A stretch of 18,533 nt of DNA from Ruminococcaceae bacterium UBA1767 (GTDB taxonomy: Bacteria > Bacillota > Clostridia > Oscillospirales > Acutalibacteraceae), in NCBI GenBank assembly GCA_002315505.1, contig DCGX01000075.1, forward strand, positions 1 through 18,533. Direction: 5' to 3'. A program made the translations under genes and the position numbers. Shown here piece after piece: positions 7,178-14,554 of this stretch (positions are counted from its first letter, which is position 1; each line of letters begins with the position of its first letter). The notes below the pieces were generated by a model. The model had not been told where the DNA came from. It saw only the letters and a list, made by a program, of their open reading frames with translations, and did not search any database.

Positions 7178-7288
7178 AATAATCAAATCCTTTTACTAAA
7201 ATTCATCAATACAAACAACACATAAAAACTAATACTTGTTTTCAACATATAATAAATCATTACAATTCTATTATATTAAATTGATGGT
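7178..7288 (-). other. AT-rich intergenic gap inside the operon
   Basis: This 111-base gap is the only one longer than 24 bases between genes of the minus-strand operon. It holds no ORF and no convincing hairpin with a T-run. A TATAAT occurs on the minus strand just after the acyltransferase stop, but its -35 position reads CTTAAG, so I do not call a promoter. The AAGGA ribosome site of the ATP-grasp gene lies at the left end. Confidence 0.4.
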
Positions 7289-7894
7289 TTATCTTAAGTT
7301 GTTTTCATTGTCATTTTCCATCTCATAAACTAAAGTTTTATCTATTTTCTTATTATATTCTTCAAATTCCATCTTACTCATATCATTAATGTGAACGTTC
7401 CAAAGTACTAAGTCTGGATTTTCTTGCATTCTTTTTTTATGCTTTTCAATATATTCATCACAAGTACAAATAACTTTTGCAGGATTACCAACCGCAACAG
7501 AATTGCTGGGAATATCTTTTGTTATGACACTTCCTGCACCAATAACCACATTACTTCCAATATGAACATTAGGAAGAATTATCGATTTCAAACCAATAAA
7601 AACATTATTCCCAATAACAATTTTACCTATTTTATTGCAATCATTTCCTATAAATTTATTCAAACTAGCATCATGGGTCAAAAAATGCACATACACACAC
7701 GTAACATTACTACCTATTTCAAGTCTTTTGACGTCTTTCAAATTAATATTACACTCAATCAAATCGACTTTTTCTCCAATAATCGCACCATATCTTCTCC
7801 AAATTTCAACAGCTGGAACAGTAGGTTCCGGCTTTGGTGCGCCTATCAACACCCTAATAAATTCTTTCAGCTTTTTTAGAAATCTATATATCAT
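7289..7894 (-). CDS. Hexapeptide-repeat (left-handed beta-helix) O-acyltransferase
   Basis: About 201 residues from the ATG at 7894, chosen because GGAG lies eight bases before it; the in-frame GTG at 7903 sits inside that site. The N-terminus is a basic amphipathic helix, then IWRRYGAIIG. A left-handed beta-helix of hexapeptide repeats follows (IGSNVT, IGKIVIGNNVFIG, IGSNVVIGAGSVI), ending in the family tail NSVAVGNPAKVI. The conserved His74 in FLTHDAS is the likely catalytic base. Enzymes of this group transfer acetyl from acetyl-CoA to a sugar hydroxyl or amine in the cytoplasm; the acceptor is unknown. The ABC ATPase gene ends five bases upstream, inside the ribosome-site region, so the two are probably translationally coupled. 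Composition is about 25-27% G+C in sampled lines, like the following ATP-grasp gene. Confidence 0.85.
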   Translation of the reverse strand: MIYRFLKKLKEFIRVLIGAPKPEPTVPAVEIWRRYGAIIGEKVDLIECNINLKDVKRLEIGSNVTCVYVHFLTHDASLNKFIGNDCNKIGKIVIGNNVFIGLKSIILPNVHIGSNVVIGAGSVITKDIPSNSVAVGNPAKVICTCDEYIEKHKKRMQENPDLVLWNVHINDMSKMEFEEYNKKIDKTLVYEMENDNENNLR

Positions 7895-7899
7895 TGTTT

Positions 7900-9171
7900 T
7901 CACTCCAATAATGTAATATCTGGGTAACGAGTATATCCACCCATTCTATAATCCCCAATGATTTTGTCTTCTGTCGGTGTTTCTTTAATACAAATTCTAT
8001 TTGCATTTCTTCCTAAATCAACAGTAGTGCTTTGACCTAAATTATTTGCATAATATAAAGCGTATGTTACTTTATACTTTCCTGCACTAAGCATATCTGT
8101 TCCAAACGAAAACCTGATCTTTTTTGTTTCATCTTTTAATATCCGACTGATTTTGTTTGAACACGACATCCCCGTAAATGTATCTGTTGCATTACTGAAT
8201 TCTAATCTCAATCTTAGATTATCAATATCAATATTTGAATGTAATTCCAATTCACATTCAACATTTTGTCCGCTTTCAAATACGCAGTCATCCGTGTTCA
8301 ATATTGTAGTATTTAGCATTTGAACACTTCTAAGATAGTGTTCCCAATAATCAGCCTTTTTGAATTCATGATAATTAGAAAAGACTGTATCATTGTTTGA
8401 ATAAATCTCGATAGCTTCTCCCACATCACCGTCAAATATCTTCTTACCATGGTCAAGGACAATGCATCTGTTACAAAGTCTTTTTATTGTTGACATATTA
8501 TGGCTTACATAAAGAACTGTTTTGCCCTCCTGATTTGAAACATCACCCATTTTACCAAGGCACTTATCCTGGAATTTCATATCACCTACGGCAAGTACCT
8601 CGTCCATTACGAGAATTTCACTGTCAAGATGAGCTGCAACAGCAAATGCAAGTTTAACATACATTCCGCTTGAATATCTTTTAACAGGAGTGTCAATGAA
8701 CTTCTCCATTTCGGCAAACTCAACAATCTTGTCGAATTTCTTATCAATTTCCGCCTTTGTCATACCGAGAATTGCACCATTCATATATACGTTTTCACGA
8801 CCTGTTAATTCGGGGTGAAATCCTGTGCCAACCTCAAGCATAGAGGCAATTCTTCCGTTAATACCGATTTTCCCTGTTGTAGGAGCGGTAACTCTGGAAA
8901 GCAATTTCAAAAGTGTGGATTTTCCTGCACCGTTGTGTCCGATAATTCCGACAATTTCACCTTTTTTAACCTCAAGAGAAATATCGTCGAGTGCCATAAA
9001 CTTTTCGTTTTTTCTATATGCGGCATCTGACCAGATTTTACTGTTCGGATCTTCTTCGCCTTTTTTTCTTGCAATATATGACTGTATGTCTCCCTTAAGA
9101 GTACCTCCTCCGATTGCTCCGAGTCGATACTGTTTGCTGACGTGTTCTATTTTGAGTGCTAAATCGCTCAT
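7900..9171 (-). CDS. Polysaccharide ABC exporter ATPase with Wzt-like C-terminal domain
   Basis: The 423-residue ATPase subunit of an ABC-2 polysaccharide exporter (Wzt/TagH/RfbE type). The nucleotide-binding domain spans about 5-250: Walker A GHNGAGKST (78-86), a signature YSSGM (166-170), Walker B ILVMDE (186-191) and switch His224 in YVSHN. Residues about 257-423 form a beta-rich extra domain (FESGQNVECELELHSN, then LRLEFSNA) like the Wzt C-terminal carbohydrate-binding domain. In O-antigen systems that domain recognises a terminal glycan modification before export. A strong GGAGGAG lies before the ATG. The permease partner is two genes upstream, separated by a GT4 gene. Composition drops close to the codon where the two domains meet (about base 8403), from 33-47% to about 28-35% G+C in sampled lines, hinting at a domain swap. 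Confidence 0.93.
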   Translation of the reverse strand: MSDLALKIEHVSKQYRLGAIGGGTLKGDIQSYIARKKGEEDPNSKIWSDAAYRKNEKFMALDDISLEVKKGEIVGIIGHNGAGKSTLLKLLSRVTAPTTGKIGINGRIASMLEVGTGFHPELTGRENVYMNGAILGMTKAEIDKKFDKIVEFAEMEKFIDTPVKRYSSGMYVKLAFAVAAHLDSEILVMDEVLAVGDMKFQDKCLGKMGDVSNQEGKTVLYVSHNMSTIKRLCNRCIVLDHGKKIFDGDVGEAIEIYSNNDTVFSNYHEFKKADYWEHYLRSVQMLNTTILNTDDCVFESGQNVECELELHSNIDIDNLRLRLEFSNATDTFTGMSCSNKISRILKDETKKIRFSFGTDMLSAGKYKVTYALYYANNLGQSTTVDLGRNANRICIKETPTEDKIIGDYRMGGYTRYPDITLLE

Positions 9172-9195
9172 AATACTCCTCCGGGAATTATTTTA

Positions 9196-10404
9196 TTATT
9201 TTTCACCTAAAATTGCTTCAATCATCTGATTGCATATTGTTTCAGGCTTTAATCTTTCTTTTATTTTAACTGCATTTTTTGACATTTTCTCTGCAAGCTC
9301 AGGATTTTCAATTACTTCCTTCATTCCCTCATATAAAGCCTGCGGATTTTTCACAGGAACAAGAAGTCCGTTTTCGTGATCCTCAATCATCATTCGTGCA
9401 CCACCGCCTGCACAATCGGTACAAACACACGGCATTCCGATTGCAAGAGCCTCTACCATCGAATTGGAAATACCTTCACGATAAGAAGAAGAAACAAACA
9501 TCGCCGCATCGCGAATTTTTTCGTGAATTTTTATATCAAAATCATAGATATGTACACAATTATTTAAGTTTTTCTCATCAATTATTTTCAGCAAATCTTT
9601 TTTCAAAGGACCTTCACCGTAAATGCTCAAGTTATAGTCGGGATATTCACCATAAAAAATCGAAAATGCTTCAATAAGCAGTGGCAAATCCTTTGCGGCA
9701 CTTAAGCGACAAAAATTAACAATTTCTTTTCTTCGCTCTCCTGTATATCTTTCGGGAAGATTTTCGCTTTTAACAAAATTCGGAATAATGAATTTTTCAA
9801 GCTGAGGTAAGAACGTATAATAATCCTTCTCGTCGGGTGTCTGAAATATTGCACCGTTTGCTCTTGTAAAATATTTCTTTCTCATTAAACTGTACGGTGA
9901 ATCAGGAGGATATTCCGTTTTTACATCAATACAATCACCGAAAAGCGCTCTGTTCGGCAGATCTTTCACTGCAATCATCATAGAAATATTCGGTATTGTC
10001 ATAAATGAAATCACTGTTGCTTCAGGGTGATTTTTAATGTACTCACGGAGTGGAACCGCATAATTGTATTTTAAAAAAATCTCCCGATTTATAAAACTGT
10101 TTTTCTTTGGGCTTGTTTTTTTCGTAACATATATTTTAGTTTTGTCAATAAAAGAAACACCCGGATTTTTATCCAGTTTGAACAGTTCACACCTGTCAGC
10201 ATCATATTCATCCAATTTCGGATTTTGATTCACACACACTACCTTTACCCGTGGATCAACTTCAAACTTTACTACAGGATTATCAATCAAAAGCATTGTA
10301 ACTGAAATACCTTTTGAAGCCATATAATTTGCAACAGTGGAAAGTCTTCTTTCAGCACCACCGACAGCGAGTGTATGTAATACAATAATAATTTCTTTAT
10401 TCAT
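9196..10404 (-). CDS. GT4-family glycosyltransferase
   Basis: A retaining GT-B glycosyltransferase of about 402 residues, starting at MNKEIIIVLHTL. The longer frame that begins inside the permease gene adds 18 residues not expected for the family, so ATG 10404 is preferred. The N-terminal fold has the GGAERRL loop typical of GT4 (acceptor side). The C-terminal nucleotide-sugar domain has FCRLSAAKDLPLLIEAF, a YGEGPLKKDL strand, and the SNSMVEALAIGMP segment with the donor-binding glutamate. It adds a sugar to the growing polysaccharide at the inner face of the membrane; donor and linkage cannot be predicted. It starts four bases after the permease stop with no clear ribosome site (coupled translation). 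It sits between the permease and ATPase of the exporter, which strengthens the case for one pathway. Confidence 0.9.
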   Translation of the reverse strand: MNKEIIIVLHTLAVGGAERRLSTVANYMASKGISVTMLLIDNPVVKFEVDPRVKVVCVNQNPKLDEYDADRCELFKLDKNPGVSFIDKTKIYVTKKTSPKKNSFINREIFLKYNYAVPLREYIKNHPEATVISFMTIPNISMMIAVKDLPNRALFGDCIDVKTEYPPDSPYSLMRKKYFTRANGAIFQTPDEKDYYTFLPQLEKFIIPNFVKSENLPERYTGERRKEIVNFCRLSAAKDLPLLIEAFSIFYGEYPDYNLSIYGEGPLKKDLLKIIDEKNLNNCVHIYDFDIKIHEKIRDAAMFVSSSYREGISNSMVEALAIGMPCVCTDCAGGGARMMIEDHENGLLVPVKNPQALYEGMKEVIENPELAEKMSKNAVKIKERLKPETICNQMIEAILGEK

Positions 10405-10408
10405 AATA

Positions 10409-11290
10409 TCACACAGTATCCATAAATGTTTTTTCAACTTTATTAAACAATAGCACACCTATTGTGAGAATGATTAAAGTAACTATCCAGCTTATTCCCC
10501 AAAATTCAGGCTTGAATGACGCAACACCATTTCCCAGAAAAGAACTTCTGATTAACTCAATAGCCGGACACATCGGATTACACCAATAAATTTTCTCAAG
10601 TATTCCACCGTTAAACAAACTTGCAGGATAAGCAACCGGCGAAGCATACATCCAAAGCTGAACGCCAAAAGAAACGAGCATTGCAAGGTCTCTGTATTTG
10701 GTTGTCAGCGCAGAGATAATAATACCGCAGCCAAGTGCCAGTAACGCAAGCTGAATAATTACAAGCGGGAGCAAAGCAATTGTCCAATTTGGATGCATTG
10801 TGTAGCCCGGAATAAACATGAACACTGTCCATGCTATAATAAAGAAGCAAAACTGAATTCCCAACGAAATCAGATTTGTCATTACAGTAGATATAGGCAA
10901 AACCAATCTCGGGAAATATACCTTGCCGAAAATATTGGAATTAGATGTAAACGTGTGACTGACCATTGACATAGAAGATGAAAAATACTGCCAAAAAATA
11001 TTTCCGCAAAGATAGTAAACGAAGCTGTTTACTCCTCCGGGAGCAAGACCTGCAACATTGCCGAAGAAAATCGTAAATACAACCGTTGTCAGCAACGGCT
11101 GAACAACTGCCCATGCAGGTCCTAAAATCGTCTGCTTGTACTGGGAAATGAAATTTCTCTTTACAAAAAGAAGCATCAAATCCTTATATTTCCATATTTC
11201 CTTAACGTCGATATCCAGAATACCGTTTTTCGTCTCAACGACAGTATCAAAATCACTGTCATTAAATACCTGTGTTTCTTCTGTACTCAT
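10409..11290 (-). CDS. ABC-2-type polysaccharide export permease
   Basis: A 293-residue Wzm/TagG/KpsM-type permease. A cytoplasmic N-terminus with an interface-helix region (EIWKYKDLMLLFVKRNF) leads to the family hallmark YKQTILGPAWAVVQPLL and about six membrane segments (roughly 60-78, 92-108, 140-162, 173-195, 205-225, 258-280). The late NPMCPAIELIRSSF segment is the conserved ABC2 polysaccharide-exporter motif. It pairs with the Wzt-like ATPase to move a lipid-linked glycan across the membrane. The GAGGTG ribosome site before ATG is good. Nothing looks truncated, and length is normal for the family. Confidence 0.93.
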   Translation of the reverse strand: MSTEETQVFNDSDFDTVVETKNGILDIDVKEIWKYKDLMLLFVKRNFISQYKQTILGPAWAVVQPLLTTVVFTIFFGNVAGLAPGGVNSFVYYLCGNIFWQYFSSSMSMVSHTFTSNSNIFGKVYFPRLVLPISTVMTNLISLGIQFCFFIIAWTVFMFIPGYTMHPNWTIALLPLVIIQLALLALGCGIIISALTTKYRDLAMLVSFGVQLWMYASPVAYPASLFNGGILEKIYWCNPMCPAIELIRSSFLGNGVASFKPEFWGISWIVTLIILTIGVLLFNKVEKTFMDTV

Positions 11291-11298
11291 AATTCACC

Positions 11299-12897
11299 TC
11301 ATTTTATATTTATCAGCTCATAAAGGCTTTCATTAATTTCCGTTTTATTAAAATCAACATCTTTTTCTACAAATAATTTTTCGAAAATTGCAAGATACGC
11401 TATCGAAAGGCACTCACGAAGTTCCATTTCTTCATTAAAGTATTTTGAATTATCTCTTGAAGTCTTATTGATATTAAATAAATCAAATATAAATGTACGG
11501 ATATTGTTTTTAATTTTATTAAATCCGACAAGCTCGTTCTTTTCAGTATAACTGAATTTCTCAATCATTTCAAGATGTGATTTATAGAAGTTACATTCTT
11601 TTATCAAATTTATTAATTTTCTGATTTCATTTTCGTTTTCAAACAAGGAATGGCAATCCGTCGAACCACCGATTTTTTTCATATTATCAAGAACACCCTG
11701 TGGAAGACACTCATTGCAATTAGCAACATGAATTCTCTTATCCTTCTGATTTTCGGATTTCAAAGCATTGCATACCGAAACCAAATCATTGTCAAGATAC
11801 GGATATCTCGTTTCAATGCCAAAAGAATTAGCGAGGATTCCGTTCTTTTTCAAAATCAAAAAATTACCGAAGATAAACGGATACTCAGAAAATTCATAAT
11901 GAATAGTTTCTCCGTCTTTTTTATCCGGCTCAAGTCTGTCACCTTGAAGATAATACAGATTCATTACCTGATCAGCAACCTCACCGCAGACAAGAGTCTT
12001 CTTTCCGTTTTTTGAAACGAGCTGTGCAAGCTCATATTGTAAAGGCAATCCGACTTCATAAACTGCGCCTTCAAGCCGCCATACGATATCCGGAAAATTT
12101 TTAAGTGTATTCTCATCGGTCAATGCAGATTTCAATTGCATTCTTTTATAATATTTTATATTGCTTTCAACTACAGGCAATTCGTTTTTTCCGCGTTTTC
12201 CTCCGATTGAAAATGCATTTATCGGCAAGTCTGTTTTTTCACTTGCAATATAAGCATTATAGTTTGAATCATAGCCGCTTGAGAGCGGAAGATTTATTTC
12301 ATCTTCACCTTCAAAGCATTTTTCAATTGCTCTGTCAACCGTCGGCTTAAAGTTGTCCAAGGCTTCTCCCTTTGTCATCTTTTTTACAGGGTAATTTACT
12401 TTTAACTGGAGAGCATGTCCGTTTTCGACACTCAGACAATGAAATGCCTTTATTTTTTTTACATTTTCGAGCAGAGTATCCTCACCGTAAATAAACCCGT
12501 TTACATAAAAATCTTCAACTGACTTTTCATTCATTTTTCGGGTTATTTTTGACTCTGCTAATATTTTTTTCAGCGATGTACCGACATAAATCTTGTCGTC
12601 TTTCACAACATAATATGTCGCCAAACAAGATGTTGAACGATCGTGAAAAACATTCAGCTTTTTTGCTGTTTTATCAAATGCTATTATTACAAAAACGCCG
12701 AAAACCTTTTCTGTCAGATTCACTCCGTCCGCCTCATAAATCTGTGCAATTTTTTCAAGATTATTTATTTCATTTTCCGTTTCGGCTCTTCCCATAACCC
12801 ACAAACAACACGAGCCATTTTCAAGATGAAGTACACCCTCTGAAAAATCATCGTATTTATTTGATATCAAGTCATAAACACCAAAAAGCTGCTTCAT
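11299..12897 (-). CDS. Asparagine-synthetase-like protein lacking the glutaminase cysteine
   Basis: A 532-residue cytoplasmic protein with the two-domain layout of AsnB-type asparagine synthetases. Residues about 1-165 keep the class II glutaminase fold (VFGVFVIIAFD near 65-75, HDRSTSCLATYYV near 85-97), but the protein starts MKQ instead of MCG, so the nucleophile Cys2 is absent. The synthetase domain (about 175-530) has a PP-loop LSSGYDSN (205-212) in place of the usual SGGxDS. It has CGEVADQV (304-311) instead of SGEGADE, and ETRYPYLD, which is well kept. Glutamine-derived ammonia is therefore unlikely; free ammonia or an amine substrate, or a non-catalytic role, is possible. Relatives in polysaccharide loci are thought to amidate uronic acids, which is a reasonable but unproven guess here. 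GGAGGA precedes the ATG, and gaps to neighbours are 8 and 15 bases. Confidence 0.8.
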   Translation of the reverse strand: MKQLFGVYDLISNKYDDFSEGVLHLENGSCCLWVMGRAETENEINNLEKIAQIYEADGVNLTEKVFGVFVIIAFDKTAKKLNVFHDRSTSCLATYYVVKDDKIYVGTSLKKILAESKITRKMNEKSVEDFYVNGFIYGEDTLLENVKKIKAFHCLSVENGHALQLKVNYPVKKMTKGEALDNFKPTVDRAIEKCFEGEDEINLPLSSGYDSNYNAYIASEKTDLPINAFSIGGKRGKNELPVVESNIKYYKRMQLKSALTDENTLKNFPDIVWRLEGAVYEVGLPLQYELAQLVSKNGKKTLVCGEVADQVMNLYYLQGDRLEPDKKDGETIHYEFSEYPFIFGNFLILKKNGILANSFGIETRYPYLDNDLVSVCNALKSENQKDKRIHVANCNECLPQGVLDNMKKIGGSTDCHSLFENENEIRKLINLIKECNFYKSHLEMIEKFSYTEKNELVGFNKIKNNIRTFIFDLFNINKTSRDNSKYFNEEMELRECLSIAYLAIFEKLFVEKDVDFNKTEINESLYELINIK

Positions 12898-12912
12898 ACT
12901 TTCCTCCGAAAT

Positions 12913-13530
12913 TTAATATGTTTCTCCGTTTAAAAAAGCAACTGAATCAAAATCATCAAGCCAACGACGCTTCCAAAATCCCGGCTTCCAATCTGACAAA
13001 ATTCCGATTTCCTTTTCATCCTCAAAGCCTTTAATATAGCAGGCACTCTTAAATTCCGGATATTGCTTATGTGTAAAAACAACCTTATGCTTTATCGGCA
13101 ACTCATCAAAAGCCTTTATATCGTCATAAGTACAACCCATTTTGTCACAGAATACTACGAACATATTATCCGGATTAAATCTCTTTTTTCTTTTCTCCCA
13201 AAGAGCAAGACCGGTATCAAAATCTTTAACATGAACCAATAAAACCTTAATGTCATCTATTTTAGCAAAATATCCTCCGTCAAATTCCTCATGCATATTT
13301 TCGGGAGTAATTGATAAATAGTGATCGATATTTTTCAAAAATTTTATATAATCCTTTGGGAATATTCCGATATTTACTGTCGGACTTAAAAATTGAAGTC
13401 CTAAATCGTGTGAGATTATTCCACCATTACAGTTATTTGCAATAATTGTAGGGGTATTATTTTTTAACTTCTTTTTTTTATTTGCTATATATAATTTATG
13501 CTCTGTTCGAGCGATGAAACTATTACCCAT
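12913..13530 (-). CDS. DUF1919-family exopolysaccharide-locus protein
   Basis: A 205-residue soluble protein. The segment NNCNGGIISHDLG (32-44) followed by SPTVNIGIFPKDYIKFL matches the DUF1919 family, which is repeatedly found in exopolysaccharide gene clusters and has no established activity that I know of. Most family members have NNCWGG at this place; here Trp is replaced by Asn. The C-terminal half contains VVFTHKQYPEF and ends in a WKRRWLDDFDSVAFLN tail. No signal peptide or membrane segment is seen. GGAGG lies seven bases before ATG, and neighbours are 15 bases away on both sides. A transferase role in the same pathway is inference only. Confidence 0.75.
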   Translation of the reverse strand: MGNSFIARTEHKLYIANKKKKLKNNTPTIIANNCNGGIISHDLGLQFLSPTVNIGIFPKDYIKFLKNIDHYLSITPENMHEEFDGGYFAKIDDIKVLLVHVKDFDTGLALWEKRKKRFNPDNMFVVFCDKMGCTYDDIKAFDELPIKHKVVFTHKQYPEFKSACYIKGFEDEKEIGILSDWKPGFWKRRWLDDFDSVAFLNGETY

Positions 13531-13545
13531 GATAAATCCTCCGCA

Positions 13546-14544
13546 TCACTTTTTTGCTTTACCTAACAAACGAATAAATTTATTTTTTCTTATTCTTTCA
13601 TATTTTCCCGCTGTCGATATCGCATACTGAAATACCTCAGGCACAAAAGGCTCTGGCAAATTATAGCCTTCGCTTTTCAACCATTCAATATCCACAAGTG
13701 CAATAACCTTTATCATTTTCTCAATCAGCTTCAACGCATCAGCTTCAAATAAATTTTGTGTCGCCATAAATGATGCATCCTGATACAATCTCATTGCCGT
13801 AAGATAGTGAAGCTTTGCCATGTTATTCTCTCTTGAAGCCTTCAGATTATCTGTAAGACCACTTAGGAAATCCATTGTTTTTGAGTTTTCGTATTTAGCC
13901 TTATCGTATACCATCCGATAGCAGTATACCTCGCAATCAGTAACATAAAAATCCCCGCCTGCAATCATCGCTCTGACGAAAAATGGTGGATCCTGGAATC
14001 TTTTATATGGTGGAAAACCGATATTTCCGTCAACCAGCATCTGTCTATCATAGATAAATTGCGTATATCCGTAATCGTACTGATAGTCATTGTACTTACT
14101 CAAGCCTTTTGCATCAAAGGTCATCCGCTTTTCATCCACTGCAAACGTGTCTTTTATTATTTCTCCGTCAGGCAAAAGTCTGCATCTTCTGCCTCCGGAT
14201 ATTTTCACGTTATTTTTAACCGCCGAAATATAAAGTGTCTCTAAAATATCATCCGACGGATAAAAATCATCTGAATCCATAAAGGCAATGAATTCGCCCC
14301 TCGCCTTTTTTATTCCGTCATTACGAGCCTTGCCGACACCTTCATTTTGCTTATCAATTACAATAATTCTACTGTCTTTCTTTTCATATTCACGAAGAAT
14401 AGAAAGAGAATTATCTGGTGAGCCGTCATTAATCGCAACAACCTCAATTTCAGCCAAGGTCTGTGATAATATGCTGTCAAGACATTCCCGAAGAAATTTC
14501 TCAACATTGTAAACAGGTACAATAACGCTGATTTTTATACTCAT
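13546..14544 (-). CDS. GT2-family glycosyltransferase (first by position, third in operon)
   Basis: A 332-residue inverting GT-A glycosyltransferase. The N-terminal catalytic domain has the hallmark VIVPVYNVEKFL, the INDGSPDNS nucleotide-binding segment, NEGVGKARNDGI, and the DXD motif as MDSDDFY near residue 90. The C-terminal half (FQDPPFFVRAMIAGG, then helices) is acceptor-specific and ends in a basic tail typical of membrane-associated enzymes. It differs clearly from the two adjacent GT2 proteins: it has EGVGKARND where they have GGLSDARN. AAGGAG lies six bases before ATG. It acts on the cytoplasmic face, adding one sugar to the polysaccharide; donor unknown. Confidence 0.9.
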   Translation of the reverse strand: MSIKISVIVPVYNVEKFLRECLDSILSQTLAEIEVVAINDGSPDNSLSILREYEKKDSRIIVIDKQNEGVGKARNDGIKKARGEFIAFMDSDDFYPSDDILETLYISAVKNNVKISGGRRCRLLPDGEIIKDTFAVDEKRMTFDAKGLSKYNDYQYDYGYTQFIYDRQMLVDGNIGFPPYKRFQDPPFFVRAMIAGGDFYVTDCEVYCYRMVYDKAKYENSKTMDFLSGLTDNLKASRENNMAKLHYLTAMRLYQDASFMATQNLFEADALKLIEKMIKVIALVDIEWLKSEGYNLPEPFVPEVFQYAISTAGKYERIRKNKFIRLLGKAKK

Positions 14545-14554
14545 TTTTTACTCC

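Noticed and set aside
7187..7288. Possible internal promoter (minus-strand TATAAT) and short repeats (9-base TTGTTTTCA direct repeat, 7-base inverted repeat)
   Set aside because: The matching -35 is poor (CTTAAG), and repeats of this length are expected by chance in such AT-rich DNA.
7424..7879. 151-codon plus-strand frame opposite the acyltransferase
   Set aside because: It is rich in Asn, Ile and Thr, as expected for the complement of AT-rich hexapeptide repeats. The minus frame has family motifs.
8825..9229. 134-codon plus-strand frame opposite the ABC ATPase
   Set aside because: It is antisense to the Walker A region of a clear ATPase, and its protein resembles nothing recognisable.
10405..10458. 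N-terminal extension of the GT4 gene into the permease
   Set aside because: The GT4 fold begins at MNKEIIIVLHTL. The extra 18 residues are read from permease codons in another frame and lack a ribosome site.
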